DNA of 64,000 nt. It comes from Lolium rigidum. Its lineage: Eukaryota > Streptophyta > Magnoliopsida > Poales > Poaceae. This document shows positions 52,044-62,098 of the stretch, in pieces. Location of the stretch: NCBI RefSeq assembly GCF_022539505.1, contig NC_061514.1, forward strand, positions 250,034,124 through 250,098,123, written 5' to 3'. A program made the position numbers and the translations under genes. The first letter of the stretch is position 1. Every line of letters begins with the position of its first letter. The notes beneath the pieces are model-generated. The model worked only from the letters and a program-made list of their open reading frames with translations. It did no database searches and had not been told where the DNA came from.

Positions 52044-55000
52044 ATGGCCCCCGCGTCTCACGGCTCCCACGACTCGGTTCCCCCCGCCGCCGCCACCATC
52101 GCACCGCCATCTCCCGCCACCTCGTCTCCGAGAGAAGCTATCTTCTCCTCAGTCTCCCGCAAAGGAGTGCTGATTCGACAGCGTGGATTCATCGGCCGCG
52201 GTTCTGATTGCATCTGGATCTCGAGGAAAGATGGAGAGAGGGTCCGATCATGGATGTCTGATCAGATCAAGGTTTTGAGTTTTGGCGCCAGCTTGTCGAT
52301 TGATGATTTCAAAATCAGGGTTGGGCCGAAGGTTGGAACGATTTCTGTGCGTGATCGACAGCCCACACCGACCTCTGTGCGTGTGTGTTCTGTGATTCGC
52401 ACCGGTGGACAGCCTGGCCTGCTTGCGTCCATGGTGGATCTGGGTACTGGGCTTCAGCCCAGTAATGTTCATTGAGATGTGGTTAACCCAGCGGATCGAC
52501 AAGGTCGTCTACTTTTCCCCATTTCCCCCATTCATCTCAACCCTAGATCGACAGACACTGCGAGAGTTGTATTCATCCCAAACCCTAGCCCCAAAATCGT
52601 TCGTCAAGATCTCCACCCGCAAGATCCTCTGCAAGCTTGGAAAGGGGTTAGATCGGGCGACATGAGATCCTTTGCTCTGGTTGCAGCATCTCCTCCCATC
52701 ATGGATCGAAGATTTGGAGGCCCTCGCAGATCGCCACCTCGTAGTTCTCCAGTTCGTGGACGATCCCCTCCGCGCGACAACTTCGGAAATCGTCCGCGCG
52801 TTGGATCTGTGGCAGATCGACGTGATGAGCAGCGCCGGTGGGAGGAAGATCGATGTCGTGAAGAAATTTGGCATGGGAAGAAGATCGCAGTCGTGAAGAA
52901 GATCATCGCCTGGCAGATCAAGAGCGTCTCCGCGAAGAGGAAAGAAGACGGGTCGAGGTGCGTCATCGCCTGGAGGAGGAGCACCGGCGAGAAGCAACTC
53001 GCAACATGGAGCGTCTGGCCCGTGAGCGGGCGCTTGCTGAGAAGTGACGCATCGAAGACGAAGCCCGAGCAAGGGACAAGTGGGCACACAGATCGGAGAT
53101 GCTGCCTGGTTCCTCCAACAACAATCCTTCTGCAAGGTGCAGATCCCATAATGTAAGTCGCAACACTTCTAACATCCCTCGGATTGATGTTGTAGATGCA
53201 ATGATTGGCAGTCAACCTGTTAAAGATAGCCATCAACAAAATGCAAGAATGTCTACTAGATTTGCGTATTTCTTCTGCATGCGATCTAGTGGGGTTCTTT
53301 GCACCTCCACTGGTGACAGTTCCTGCTGCGACTACCAGACAACAAGTTTCTGCCTCTGATAGATTTGTATGTGAGAGATGTGGGCTGAATCATCTGCTAG
53401 AAGTCTGTCAAGATCGTGAGCCTTTGGAGTATGTTGCCCCTTACTATGGTAGTGAAGAATTTGGTTCTAGGTTCTATTCTATACCTGCTGCTGAGCTTGA
53501 ATCACCTCCCCATAATCAACTGAATTATGCCCACATAACTGTAGAGAAGGGAGAAGTCAACTGTAGAGACATTGAGTATGAATTTGATGTGTCGGCCGAT
53601 TCCATGAATATAAACTGGCGCTTTTTTTTGCAAAAAATGGTCTCTCCTACTGAGTTTAGAACCATATTTCCTTCTGCTAAAGCTATAGATGATCTTGCTC
53701 ACTTTGGCAAATTGTTCATGAGAACTATTCCCGGTGCAATCATCAACCTGGAGAAATGGACAGGTGACACTGAGGCAATTAGTGTGATGGAGGAAGCATG
53801 GTTCAAAATTAAGGGAATTCCTATGAAATTCAGAAGCAAATCCACTGTTTATTATGCTGCAAGCTTTGTAGAAAAGCCTCTTCCTCTTGATAAAAACTGT
53901 TTGAGGAACTTTGCTTATGTCAGTTAAGATTGGCTACCAGGACCTTTCCTTGCTACCCAATACCAGGATTGGTGAAATCAAAAAGGGCTTCTATGAATTC
54001 CAGTACACTAGAGAACTGTTTGAACCAAGTCCTCCTGCTGGAGCAAGGACTGGTGCTGCTGAGAATATTCTTGGACATGGTGGAGATCAGGGGACTCCAA
54101 AAAGACAAAGAATCTGTGGAAATGACTCTGAAGCAGGATCCCAATCTGCTCCTCCAGCTGTTGGTACTGGTTCTTCTTCTGGCACCCAGAGACAAGTCAA
54201 CAACAGCAACGCCCACACCAGATAATTCACACAAGCAGAGAAATGGAAGAGTAAAGTGGGGGATGACAACTCCTATACTCCTCCATGTAGTACACAAGTA
54301 AGGGATCGTGCAATGTTGACTGAAATACAGAAGGATGTGGTGGCTGCTCTTGCTCCTGATCAGATAAACATGGAACATATGTATAGTGATGATGACTTCC
54401 TTGCCCAAAGAAACGATCCTTCTTTCAAGAAATTCATCAGTGGTTTAGTTTCCTCCAACAGTGACAAATCCTTCCACCTGAAGAGACGGTTTGGTCACAT
54501 CTTGCCCCCAACTGAAGAAAATGTAGCTGAAAATGATGGCTTCCTGATGAACAGGTTGACTATGGAAGCAGTACTGAGAGTGGTGAATCTAGCCAAGCTT
54601 CTGACATGCCTTTCATTAATCCAGGTCAAGGCATGAGCGCACTGCAGTGGTCATCCCTGTAGATGGATCCCAAACAGAGGTGGAATGTACACAAGAGGAT
54701 CTGGCTTCACAGGTGGACAACCCCCGGAAGATGAAGGATATCACCAGACTGGGGTTCATGTTGATGTTAACAGAAGAAGAAGCACCAGGGTGGCTGGTCA
54801 AGGAAGCACATCCATCAGGATAGAAGACAAAGCAAAGGCTGCTGCAGAGAAAAAAGATTTAGCAGGTACATCTCTTAATTCATCCAACTCCTTTGTGTTC
54901 TTGATGATGAGAATATTATTAACTATCTCAAATATTTAGAGATTGCTAGACATTCTATCAGAGATATGCAGGAGAAAAATGAGGCTGCTACATCCAATGA

Positions 55001-55268
55001 GCCTAGTCAGATTTTGTTGCTGGGATTCTCTGATACTATAGATGATGACTTAGAGGATTCTACTCCTGTTGTTTCCAGATGGACAGAGAAGAAAATAAAG
55101 TCAGCAGAAAAAAGATCTGTGAGAGGGACACTAGCCAAATCAGGTCTTGCCTCTGGAGTAGCACATTCCAAATCAAGTGTTGCCTCGGTGAAAGTCTCTA
55201 ATGACCACCCTTTGTGTGGCATTGTGACTGGAACCAGTAGAAGGAAACAAAATCCCAAGTATTTATGA
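52044..55268 (+). pseudogene. LINE ORF1 (knuckle plus DUF4283-like), broken
   Basis: The start at 52044 (MAPASHGSHDS) opens a frame to 52475. After that come an Arg-rich charged segment near 52690-53045, in more than one frame, and a CxxCxxxHxxxxC knuckle (CERCGLNHLLEVC, about 53374-53412). The DUF4283-like domain follows (NYAHITVEKGEVNCRDIEYE, FGKLFMRTIPGAIINLEKWT, AWFKIKGIPMKFRSKS) to 53927. It continues after a frame change as KIGYQDLSLLPNTRIGEI. Later acidic pieces lie at 54256-54636, 54685-54939 and 54966-55268. The last stop TGA overlaps the ORF2 start. Confidence 0.65.
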
Positions 55269-55367
55269 TAGGAGAAAATTTGAATTGCAGGGGTGTTGAC
55301 AAGAATGGTATGAGAGTTTTTCTGTCAGATTTGCTGAGAGAACAAGAAATTAGTTTTGTGGACTTGT
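55265..55367 (+). pseudogene. LINE ORF2 first codons (endonuclease start)
   Basis: ATGATAGGAGAAAATTTGAA starts ORF2 at 55265, overlapping the ORF1 TGA (55266-55268) in ATGA. The translation NLNCRGVDKNGMRVFLSDLL ends FVDLC, the strand just before the catalytic LQET. The frame is cut at about 55367 by the gypsy target site. Confidence 0.7.
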
Positions 55368-55372
55368 GCTTA

Positions 55373-56536
55373 TGACGGTAAAGCACACGTCCGTTGGGAA
55401 CCCCAAGATGAAGGTATGATGAGTACAGAAGCGAGTTTTCCCTCAGTAAGAAACCATGGTTATCGAACCAGTAGGAGATGAAGATCACGTGAAGGTTGTT
55501 GGTGAAGGAGTGTAGTGCGGTGCAACACCAGGGATTCCGGTGCCAACGTGGAACCTGCACAACACAACCAAATTACTTTTCCCCAACTTAACAGTGAGGT
55601 TGTCAATCTCACCGGCTTGCTGAAAACAAAGGATTAAACGTATGGTGTGGAAAATGATGTTTGCTTGCAGAAAACAAAAGTGAACAATGATTGCAGTAGG
55701 TTGTATTTCAGATGTAAAACAATGGACCGGGGTCCACAGTTCACTAGTGGTGTCTCTCCAATAAGATAAATAACATGTTGGGTAAACAAATTACGAGTTG
55801 GGCAATTGACAAATAGAGAGGGCATAACAATGCACATACATATCATGATGACTACTATGAGATTTACTTAGGGCATTACGACAAAGAACATAGACCGCCA
55901 TCCAGCATGCATCTATGCCTAAAAGTCCACCTTCGGGTTAGCATCCGCACCCCTTCCGATATTAAGTTGCAAACAACGAGACAATTGTATTAAGTATTGT
56001 AGCGTAATGTAAATAATACAAATATCCTTAGACAAAGCATTGATGTTTTATCCCTAGTGGCAACAACACATCCACAACCTTAGAACTTTACATCCTTGTC
56101 CCAGATTCAATGGAGGCATGAACCAACTATCTAGCATAAATACCCCCTCTTGGAGTTACAAGTATCAACTTGGCCAGAGCCTCTACTAGCAACGGAGAGC
56201 ATGCAAGATCATAAACAACATATATGATAGATTGATAATCAACATAACATAGTATTCCATATTCATCGGATCCCAACAACCACAACATGTAGCATTACAA
56301 ATAGATGATCTTGATCATGATAGGCAGCTCACAAGATCTAAACATGATGGCACAATAGGAGAAGACAACCATCTAGCTACTGCTATGGACCCATAGTCCA
56401 AGGATGAACTACTCACGCATCAGTCCGGAGGCGAGCATGGTGATGTAGAGCCCTCCGGTGATGATTCCCCTCTCCGGCAGGGTGCCGGAGGAGATCTTCT
56501 GAACCCCCCGAGATGGGGTTGACGGCGGCGGCGTCT
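55373..56536 (-). repeat. Left LTR part of Athila-type element
   Basis: It follows the right LTR closely from TGACGGTAAAGCACACGTCC up to GACGGCGGCGGCGTC. After this point similarity breaks and an inverted LTR start begins at 56537. Confidence 0.75.
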
Positions 56537-56627
56537 TGATACGTCTCCAACGTATCTATAATTTCTGATGTTCCATGCTTGTTTTATGACAATACCAACA
56601 TGTTTTGTTCACACTTTATATCATTGT
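56537..56627 (+). repeat. Inverted LTR 5'-end fragment before gap
   Basis: TGATACGTCTCCAACGTATC onward matches the start of the right LTR (62098 downward on the minus strand) but in plus orientation. It ends at the N gap. Confidence 0.7.
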
Positions 56628-56727
56628 NNNNNNNNNNNNNNNNNNNNNNNNNNNNNNNNNNNNNNNNNNNNNNNNNNNNNNNNNNNNNNNNNNNNNNNNN
56701 NNNNNNNNNNNNNNNNNNNNNNNNNNN
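56628..56727. other. Assembly gap (100 N)
   Basis: Exactly 100 Ns, a conventional placeholder for a gap of unknown size, lying between LTR fragments in opposite orientations. Confidence 0.95.
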
Positions 56728-56967
56728 AGCTTCGTGGCAAAATAGGACCACTGGGCGTTGATTTCGTCCAATTCCGAGAATATTTCCTTACTAGGATTTC
56801 TGAAACCAAAAACAGCAGAAAACAGACAAGCGGCACTTCGGCATCTTGTTAATAGGTTAGTTCCAGAAAATGCACGAATATGACATAAAGTGTGCATAAA
56901 ACATGTAGATATCATCAATAATGTGGCATGGAACATAAGAAATTATCGATACGTCGGAGACGTATCA
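56728..56967 (-). repeat. LTR start fragment, minus orientation
   Basis: Read on the minus strand from 56967 it starts TGATACGTCTCCGACGTATC. By eye it is over 90 percent identical to 57267-57506, forming an inverted repeat with about 240-bp arms and a 299-bp spacer. Confidence 0.8.
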
Positions 56968-57266
56968 GCAACCGCTGAAACTTAATCTTCCTTTGTGTTG
57001 CTTCAATGCCTCTACTTTGATTTATTGCTTTATGAGTTAACTCTTATGCAATACTTATTGATGCTTGTCTTGAAAGTACTATTCATGAAAAGTCTTTGCT
57101 TTATGATTCATTTGTTTACTCATGTCATTTACCATTGCTTTGATCGCTGCATTCATTACATATGCTTACAATAGTATGATCAAGGTTATGATGGCATGTC
57201 ACTCCAGAAATTATCTTTGTTATCGTTTACCTACTCGGGACGAGCAGGAACTAAGCTTGGGGATGC
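56968..57266 (+). mobile_element. 3' internal end of an Athila-type element, plus orientation
   Basis: A non-coding T-rich stretch ends CTAAGCTTGGGGATGC, a polypurine tract directly before the LTR at 57267. It therefore belongs to an element of opposite orientation to the surrounding one. Confidence 0.65.
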
Positions 57267-58805
57267 TGATACGTCTCCGACGTATCGATAATTTCTTATG
57301 TTCCATGCCACATTATTGATGATACCTACATGTTTTATGCACACTTTATGTCATATTTATGCATTTTCCGGCACTAACCTATTAACGAGATGCCGAAGAG
57401 CCAGTTGCTGTTTTCTGCTGTTTTTGGTTTCAGAAATCCTAGTAAGGAAATATTCTCGGAATTGGACGAAATCAACGCCCAGGGGCCTATTTTCACACGA
57501 AGCTCCCAGAAGACCGAAGGAGTCACGAAGTGGGGCCACGAGGTGGCCAGACACCAGGGCGGCGCGGCCCAAGCCCTGTCCTCCGCCTACTTATAACCTT
57601 CGTCGCGAAACCCCCAGTACCGAGAGCCACGATACGGAAAACCTTCCAGAGACGCCGCCGCCGCCAATCCCATCTCGGGGGATTCAGGAGATCGCCTCGG
57701 CACCCTGCCGGAGAGGGAATCATCTCCCGGAGGACTCTTCACCGCCATGGTCGCCTCCGGAGTGATGAGTGAGTAGTTCACCCCTGGACTATGGGTCCAT
57801 AGCAGTAGCTAGATGGTCATCTTCTCCTAATTGTGCTTCATTGTCGGGTCTTGTGAGCTGCCTAACATGATCAAGATCATCTATCTGTAATGCTATATGT
57901 TGTGTTTGTTGGGATCCGATGGATAGAGAATACTATGTTATGTTGATTATCAATTTATATCTATGTGTTGTTTATGATCTTGCATGCTCTCCGTTGTTAG
58001 TAGAGGCTCGGCCAAGTTTTTGCTAGTAACTCCAAGAGGGAGTATTTATGCTCGATAGTGGGTTCATGCCTCCATTAAATCTGGGACAGTGACAGAAAGT
58101 TCTAAGGTTGTGGATGTGTTGTTGCCACTAGGGATAAAACATCGATGCTATGTCCGAGGATGTAGTTGTTGATTACATTACGCACCATACTTAATGCAAT
58201 TGTCTCTTGTTTGCAACTTAATACTGGAAGGGGTTCGGATGATAACCTGAAGGTGGACTTTTTAGGCATAGATGCATGCTGGATAGCGGTCTATGTACTT
58301 TGTCGTAATGCCCAATTAAATCTCACTATACTCATCATATCATGTATGTGCATTGTCATGCCCTCTCTATTTGTCAATTGCCCAACCGTAATCTGTTCAC
58401 CCAACATGCTATTTATCTTATGGGAGAGACACCTCTAGTGAACTGTGGACCCCGGTCCATTCTTTTAATCGAATAAAATCTACTGCAATACTTGTTCTAC
58501 TGTTTTCTGCAAACAATCATCATCCACACTATACATCTAATCCTTTGTTACAGCAAGCCGGTGAGATTGACAAACTCACTGTTTCGTTGGGGCAAAGTAC
58601 TTTGGTTGTGTTGTGCAGGTTCCACGTTGGCGCCGGAATCCCTGTTGTTGCGCCGCACTACATCTCGCCGCCATCAACCTTCAATGTGCTTCTTGGCTCC
58701 TAGTGGTTCGATAAACCTTGGTTTCTTACTGAGGGAAAACTTGCTGCTGTACGCATCACACCTTCCTCTTGGGGTTCCCAACGGACGCGTGCTGTACGCG
58801 TATCA
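57267..58805 (+). repeat. Athila-type LTR, plus orientation
   Basis: It starts TGATACGTCTCCGACGTATC and ends TATCA (1539 bp). It has the same subfamily features as the solo LTR at 17094-18690. No matching 5-bp duplication was found at its ends (ATATG follows), so it is a fragment or a rearranged piece, not a clean insertion. Confidence 0.8.
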
Positions 58806-58832
58806 ATATGAAAATTATCAAAATCAAAATCA

Positions 58833-60284
58833 TTATGATCTAAAGCAATGGGACCATTGTCCCCAACACTTTGAAGAATTTTCAGCACATTTATCACAAA
58901 CAGTTTCAGCAGTTTTAGGCAATTTTGCACGCTTTGTAGTAGAAGTAGAAACATTGCCAACACTAATTATTTTACCATTCATAGCAGGAGGTTTAGGAAC
59001 ATGTGAAGCATCAACATTACTAGTGGTGGTAATAGTCCAAACTCTGGCTATATTATTCTCTTTAGCAAGTTTTTCTTCTCTTTCCCACCTAGCATGCAAT
59101 TCAGTCATCAATCTAATATTGTCATTAATTCGAACTTGGATAGCATTTGTTGTAGCAAATAACTTAGTATATTTAACTTCATTAGGCATAACTTTCAGTT
59201 TTAAAAGATCAACATCAAGAGCAATACTATCAACCTTAGAAGCAAGAACATCAATTTTACCAAACTTTTCCTCAACAGATTTGTTAAAAGCAGTTTGTGT
59301 ACTAATAAATTCTTTAAGCATGACTTCAAGATCAGAGGGTACACTCCTACTATTGTTGTAATAATTACCATAAGAATTACCACCATTAGAAGGATATGGC
59401 ATATAGTTGTTGTTACCAAAATTATTCCTATAAGCATTGTTGTTGAAATTATTATTTTTAATGAAGTTCACATCAACATGCTCTTCTTGAGAAACCAATG
59501 AAGCTAAAGGAACATTATTAGGATCAACATGAGATTTACCATTAACAAGCATAGACATAATAGCATCAATCTTATCACTCAAGGAAGAGGTTTCTTCCAC
59601 AGAATTTACCTTCTTACCTTGAGGAGTCCTTTCAGTGTGCCATTCAGAGTAGTTCATCATCATATCATCAAGAAGTTTTGTTGCAGCACCCAAAGTGATG
59701 GACATAAAAGTACCTCCAGCAGCTGAATCCAAAAGGTTCCTTGAATAAAAATTTAATCCTGCATAAAAGGTTTGGATGATCATCCAAGTAGTTAGACCAT
59801 GGGTAGGGCAATTCTTTACCAAAGATTTCATTCTCTCCCATGCTTGGGCAACATGTTCATTATCTAATTGCTCAAAATTCATAATGCTACTTCTCAAAGA
59901 TATAATTTTAGTAGGAGGATAATATTTTCCAATGAAAGAATCTTTACATTTAGTCCATGAACTAATACTATTTTTAGGCAAAGATAGCAACCAATCTTTA
60001 GCTCTTCCTCTCAAGGAGAAAGGAAACAATTTCAGTTTTATAATATCCCCATCTATATCCTTATACTTTTGCATTTCACAAAGTTCAACAAAATTATTAA
60101 GATGGGCAGCAGCATCATCGGTACTAACACCAGAAAATTGCTCTCTCATAACAAGATTTAGTAAAGCAGGTTTAATTTCATAAAATTCTGCTGTAGAAGC
60201 AGGTGGAGCAATAGGAGTGCATATGAAATCATTATTATTTGTGCTAGTGAAGTCACACAACTTAGTGTTCTCAGGAGTACTCAT
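58833..60284 (-). CDS. Athila-type gag
   Basis: The 483-codon frame starts MSTPENTKLCDFTS at 60284. The retrotrans_gag core is at about residues 65-200: FPFSLRGRAKDWLLSLPKNS, WTKCKDSFIGKYYPP and LVKNCPTHGLTTWMIIQTF. A Gly/Asn/Tyr-rich stretch and a coiled region follow. The C-terminus is cut where the sequence switches to the inverted LTR at 58805, so protease and all of pol are missing. The frame is open but is probably a fragment of a longer polyprotein. Confidence 0.75.
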   Translation of the reverse strand: MSTPENTKLCDFTSTNNNDFICTPIAPPASTAEFYEIKPALLNLVMREQFSGVSTDDAAAHLNNFVELCEMQKYKDIDGDIIKLKLFPFSLRGRAKDWLLSLPKNSISSWTKCKDSFIGKYYPPTKIISLRSSIMNFEQLDNEHVAQAWERMKSLVKNCPTHGLTTWMIIQTFYAGLNFYSRNLLDSAAGGTFMSITLGAATKLLDDMMMNYSEWHTERTPQGKKVNSVEETSSLSDKIDAIMSMLVNGKSHVDPNNVPLASLVSQEEHVDVNFIKNNNFNNNAYRNNFGNNNYMPYPSNGGNSYGNYYNNSRSVPSDLEVMLKEFISTQTAFNKSVEEKFGKIDVLASKVDSIALDVDLLKLKVMPNEVKYTKLFATTNAIQVRINDNIRLMTELHARWEREEKLAKENNIARVWTITTTSNVDASHVPKPPAMNGKIISVGNVSTSTTKRAKLPKTAETVCDKCAENSSKCWGQWSHCFRS

Positions 60285-60465
60285 TTTAGCAATAATAAAA
60301 ATAAATAAAGCTAGACCGAATTTAAAGTAAAGTAAAACAAGTAAGTAATTTTTTTGTGTTTTTGATATAAAGAAAGCAAACAAGACAGAAAATAAAATAA
60401 AGCAAGACAATAAACATAGTAAAGAGATTGGGTGTGAGAGACTCCCCTTGCAGCGTGTCTTGATC

Positions 60466-60483
60466 TCCCCGGCAACGGCGCCA
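60466..60483 (-). other. Primer binding site, Athila type
   Basis: TGGCGCCGTTGCCGGGGA on the minus strand, 16 bases inside the right LTR. This is the primer site typical of Athila-lineage elements. Confidence 0.8.
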
Positions 60484-60499
60484 GAAAAGTAGCTGCTTG

Positions 60500-62098
60500 T
60501 GACGGTAAAGCACACGTCCGTTGGGAACCCCAAGAGGAAGGTATGATGAGTACATCAGCGAGTTTTCCCTCAGTAAGAAACCAAGGTTATCAAACCAGTA
60601 GGAGATGAAGATCACGTGAAGTTTACGTTGTTGGTGAAGGAGTGTAGTGCAGTGCAACACCAGGGATTCCGGTGCCAACGTGGAACCTGCACAACACAAC
60701 CAAATTGCTTTGCCCCAACTTAACAGTGAGGTTGTCAATCTCACCGGCTTGCTGAAAACAAAGGATTAAACGTATGGTGTGGAAAATGATGATTGCTTGC
60801 AGAAAACAAAAGAGAACAATGATTGCAGTAGGTTGTATTTCAGATGTAAAAGAATGGACCAGGGTCCACAGTTCACTAGTGGTGTCTCTCCAATAAGATA
60901 AATGACATGTTGGGTAAACAAATTACAGTTGGGCTATTGACAAATAGAGAGGGCATAACAATGCACATACATATCATGATGACTACTATGAGATTTACTT
61001 AGGGCATTACGACAAAGAACATAGACCGCCATCCAGCATGCATCTATGCCTAAAAAGTCCACCTTCGGGTTACCATCCGCACCCCTTCCAGTAATAAGTT
61101 GCAAACAATAGACAATTGCATTAAGTACTGTGCGTAATATAAACAATACAAATATCCTTAGACAAAGTATTGATGTTTTATCCCTAGTGGCAACAGCACA
61201 TCCACAACCTTAGACCTTTCTATCACTATCCCAGATTCAATGGAGGCATGAACCCACTATCTAGCATAAATGCCCCCTCTTGGAGTTACAAGTATCAACT
61301 TGGCCAGAGCCTCTACTAGCAACGGAGAGCATGCAAGATCATAAACAACATATATGATAGATCAATAATCAACTTGACATATTATCCCATATTCATCGGA
61401 TCCCGACAAACACAACATGTAGCATTACAAATAGATGATCTTGATCATGATAGGCAGCTCACAAGATCTAAACATGATGGCACAATAGGAGAAGACAACC
61501 ATCTAGCTACTGCTATGGACCCATAGTCCAAGGATGAACTACTCACGCATCAGTCCGGAGGCGGGCATGGTGATGTAGAGCCCTCCGGTGATGATTCCCC
61601 TCTCCGACAGGGTGCCGGAGGAGATCTTCTGAACCCCCCGAGATGGGGTTGACGGCGGCGGCGTCTCTGGAACTTTTCTCTTATTTTTGGCTCTTGGTAC
61701 TAAGGTTTTCGCGGACGAAGGAATAAATAGGCGGAGAGGCAGCGTCGGGGGAGCCAGGGGGCTCCCTCCCCATAGGTCGCCGCGGCAGTGGGGCCCCCCG
61801 CGCCGCCTTATGGTGTGGGCCCCCTGCTGCCCTTCCTCGACTCTTCTTCGGACTTCTGGAAGACTCCGTGGAAAATAGGGCCGTGGTCTTTTGTTTCGTC
61901 CCATTCCGAGAATATTTGTAAACTAGCTTTTCTGAAACCAAAAACAGCAGAAAACAGGAACTGGCACTGTGGCATCTTGTTAATAGGTTAGTCCAAGAAA
62001 ATGCATAAAAAGATTATAAAGTGTGAACAAAACATGTAGGTATTGTCATAAAACTAGCATGGAACATAAGAAATTATAGATACGTTGGAGACGTCTCA
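60500..62098 (-). repeat. Right LTR (5' LTR) of Athila-type element
   Basis: 1599 bp, on the minus strand starting TGAGACGTCTCCAACGTATC and ending GCTTTACCGTCA. Adjacent to the primer site. Confidence 0.85.

Larger units (their letters stand above)
55373..62098 (-). mobile_element. Athila-type Ty3/gypsy element, truncated and rearranged
   Basis: Outer ends TGACGGTAAAGC and GGAGACGTCTCA are flanked by GCTTA (55368-55372) and GCTTG (62099-62103), a 5-bp duplication with one change. The right LTR is 60500-62098. The primer site TGGCGCCGTTGCCGGGGA (minus, 60483-60466) is Athila-type. Only gag remains of the interior (58833-60284). No pol is present. Between gag and the left LTR lies an opposite-orientation fragment (56968-58805), and the left LTR itself changes orientation at 56537 and runs into the N gap. 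The element landed in the endonuclease of the second LINE. Confidence 0.75.

Noticed and set aside
57267..58805. Clean solo LTR or simple nested insertion
   Set aside because: No 5-bp duplication matches at its two sides, and polypurine-tract sequence of an internal region is attached at the left.
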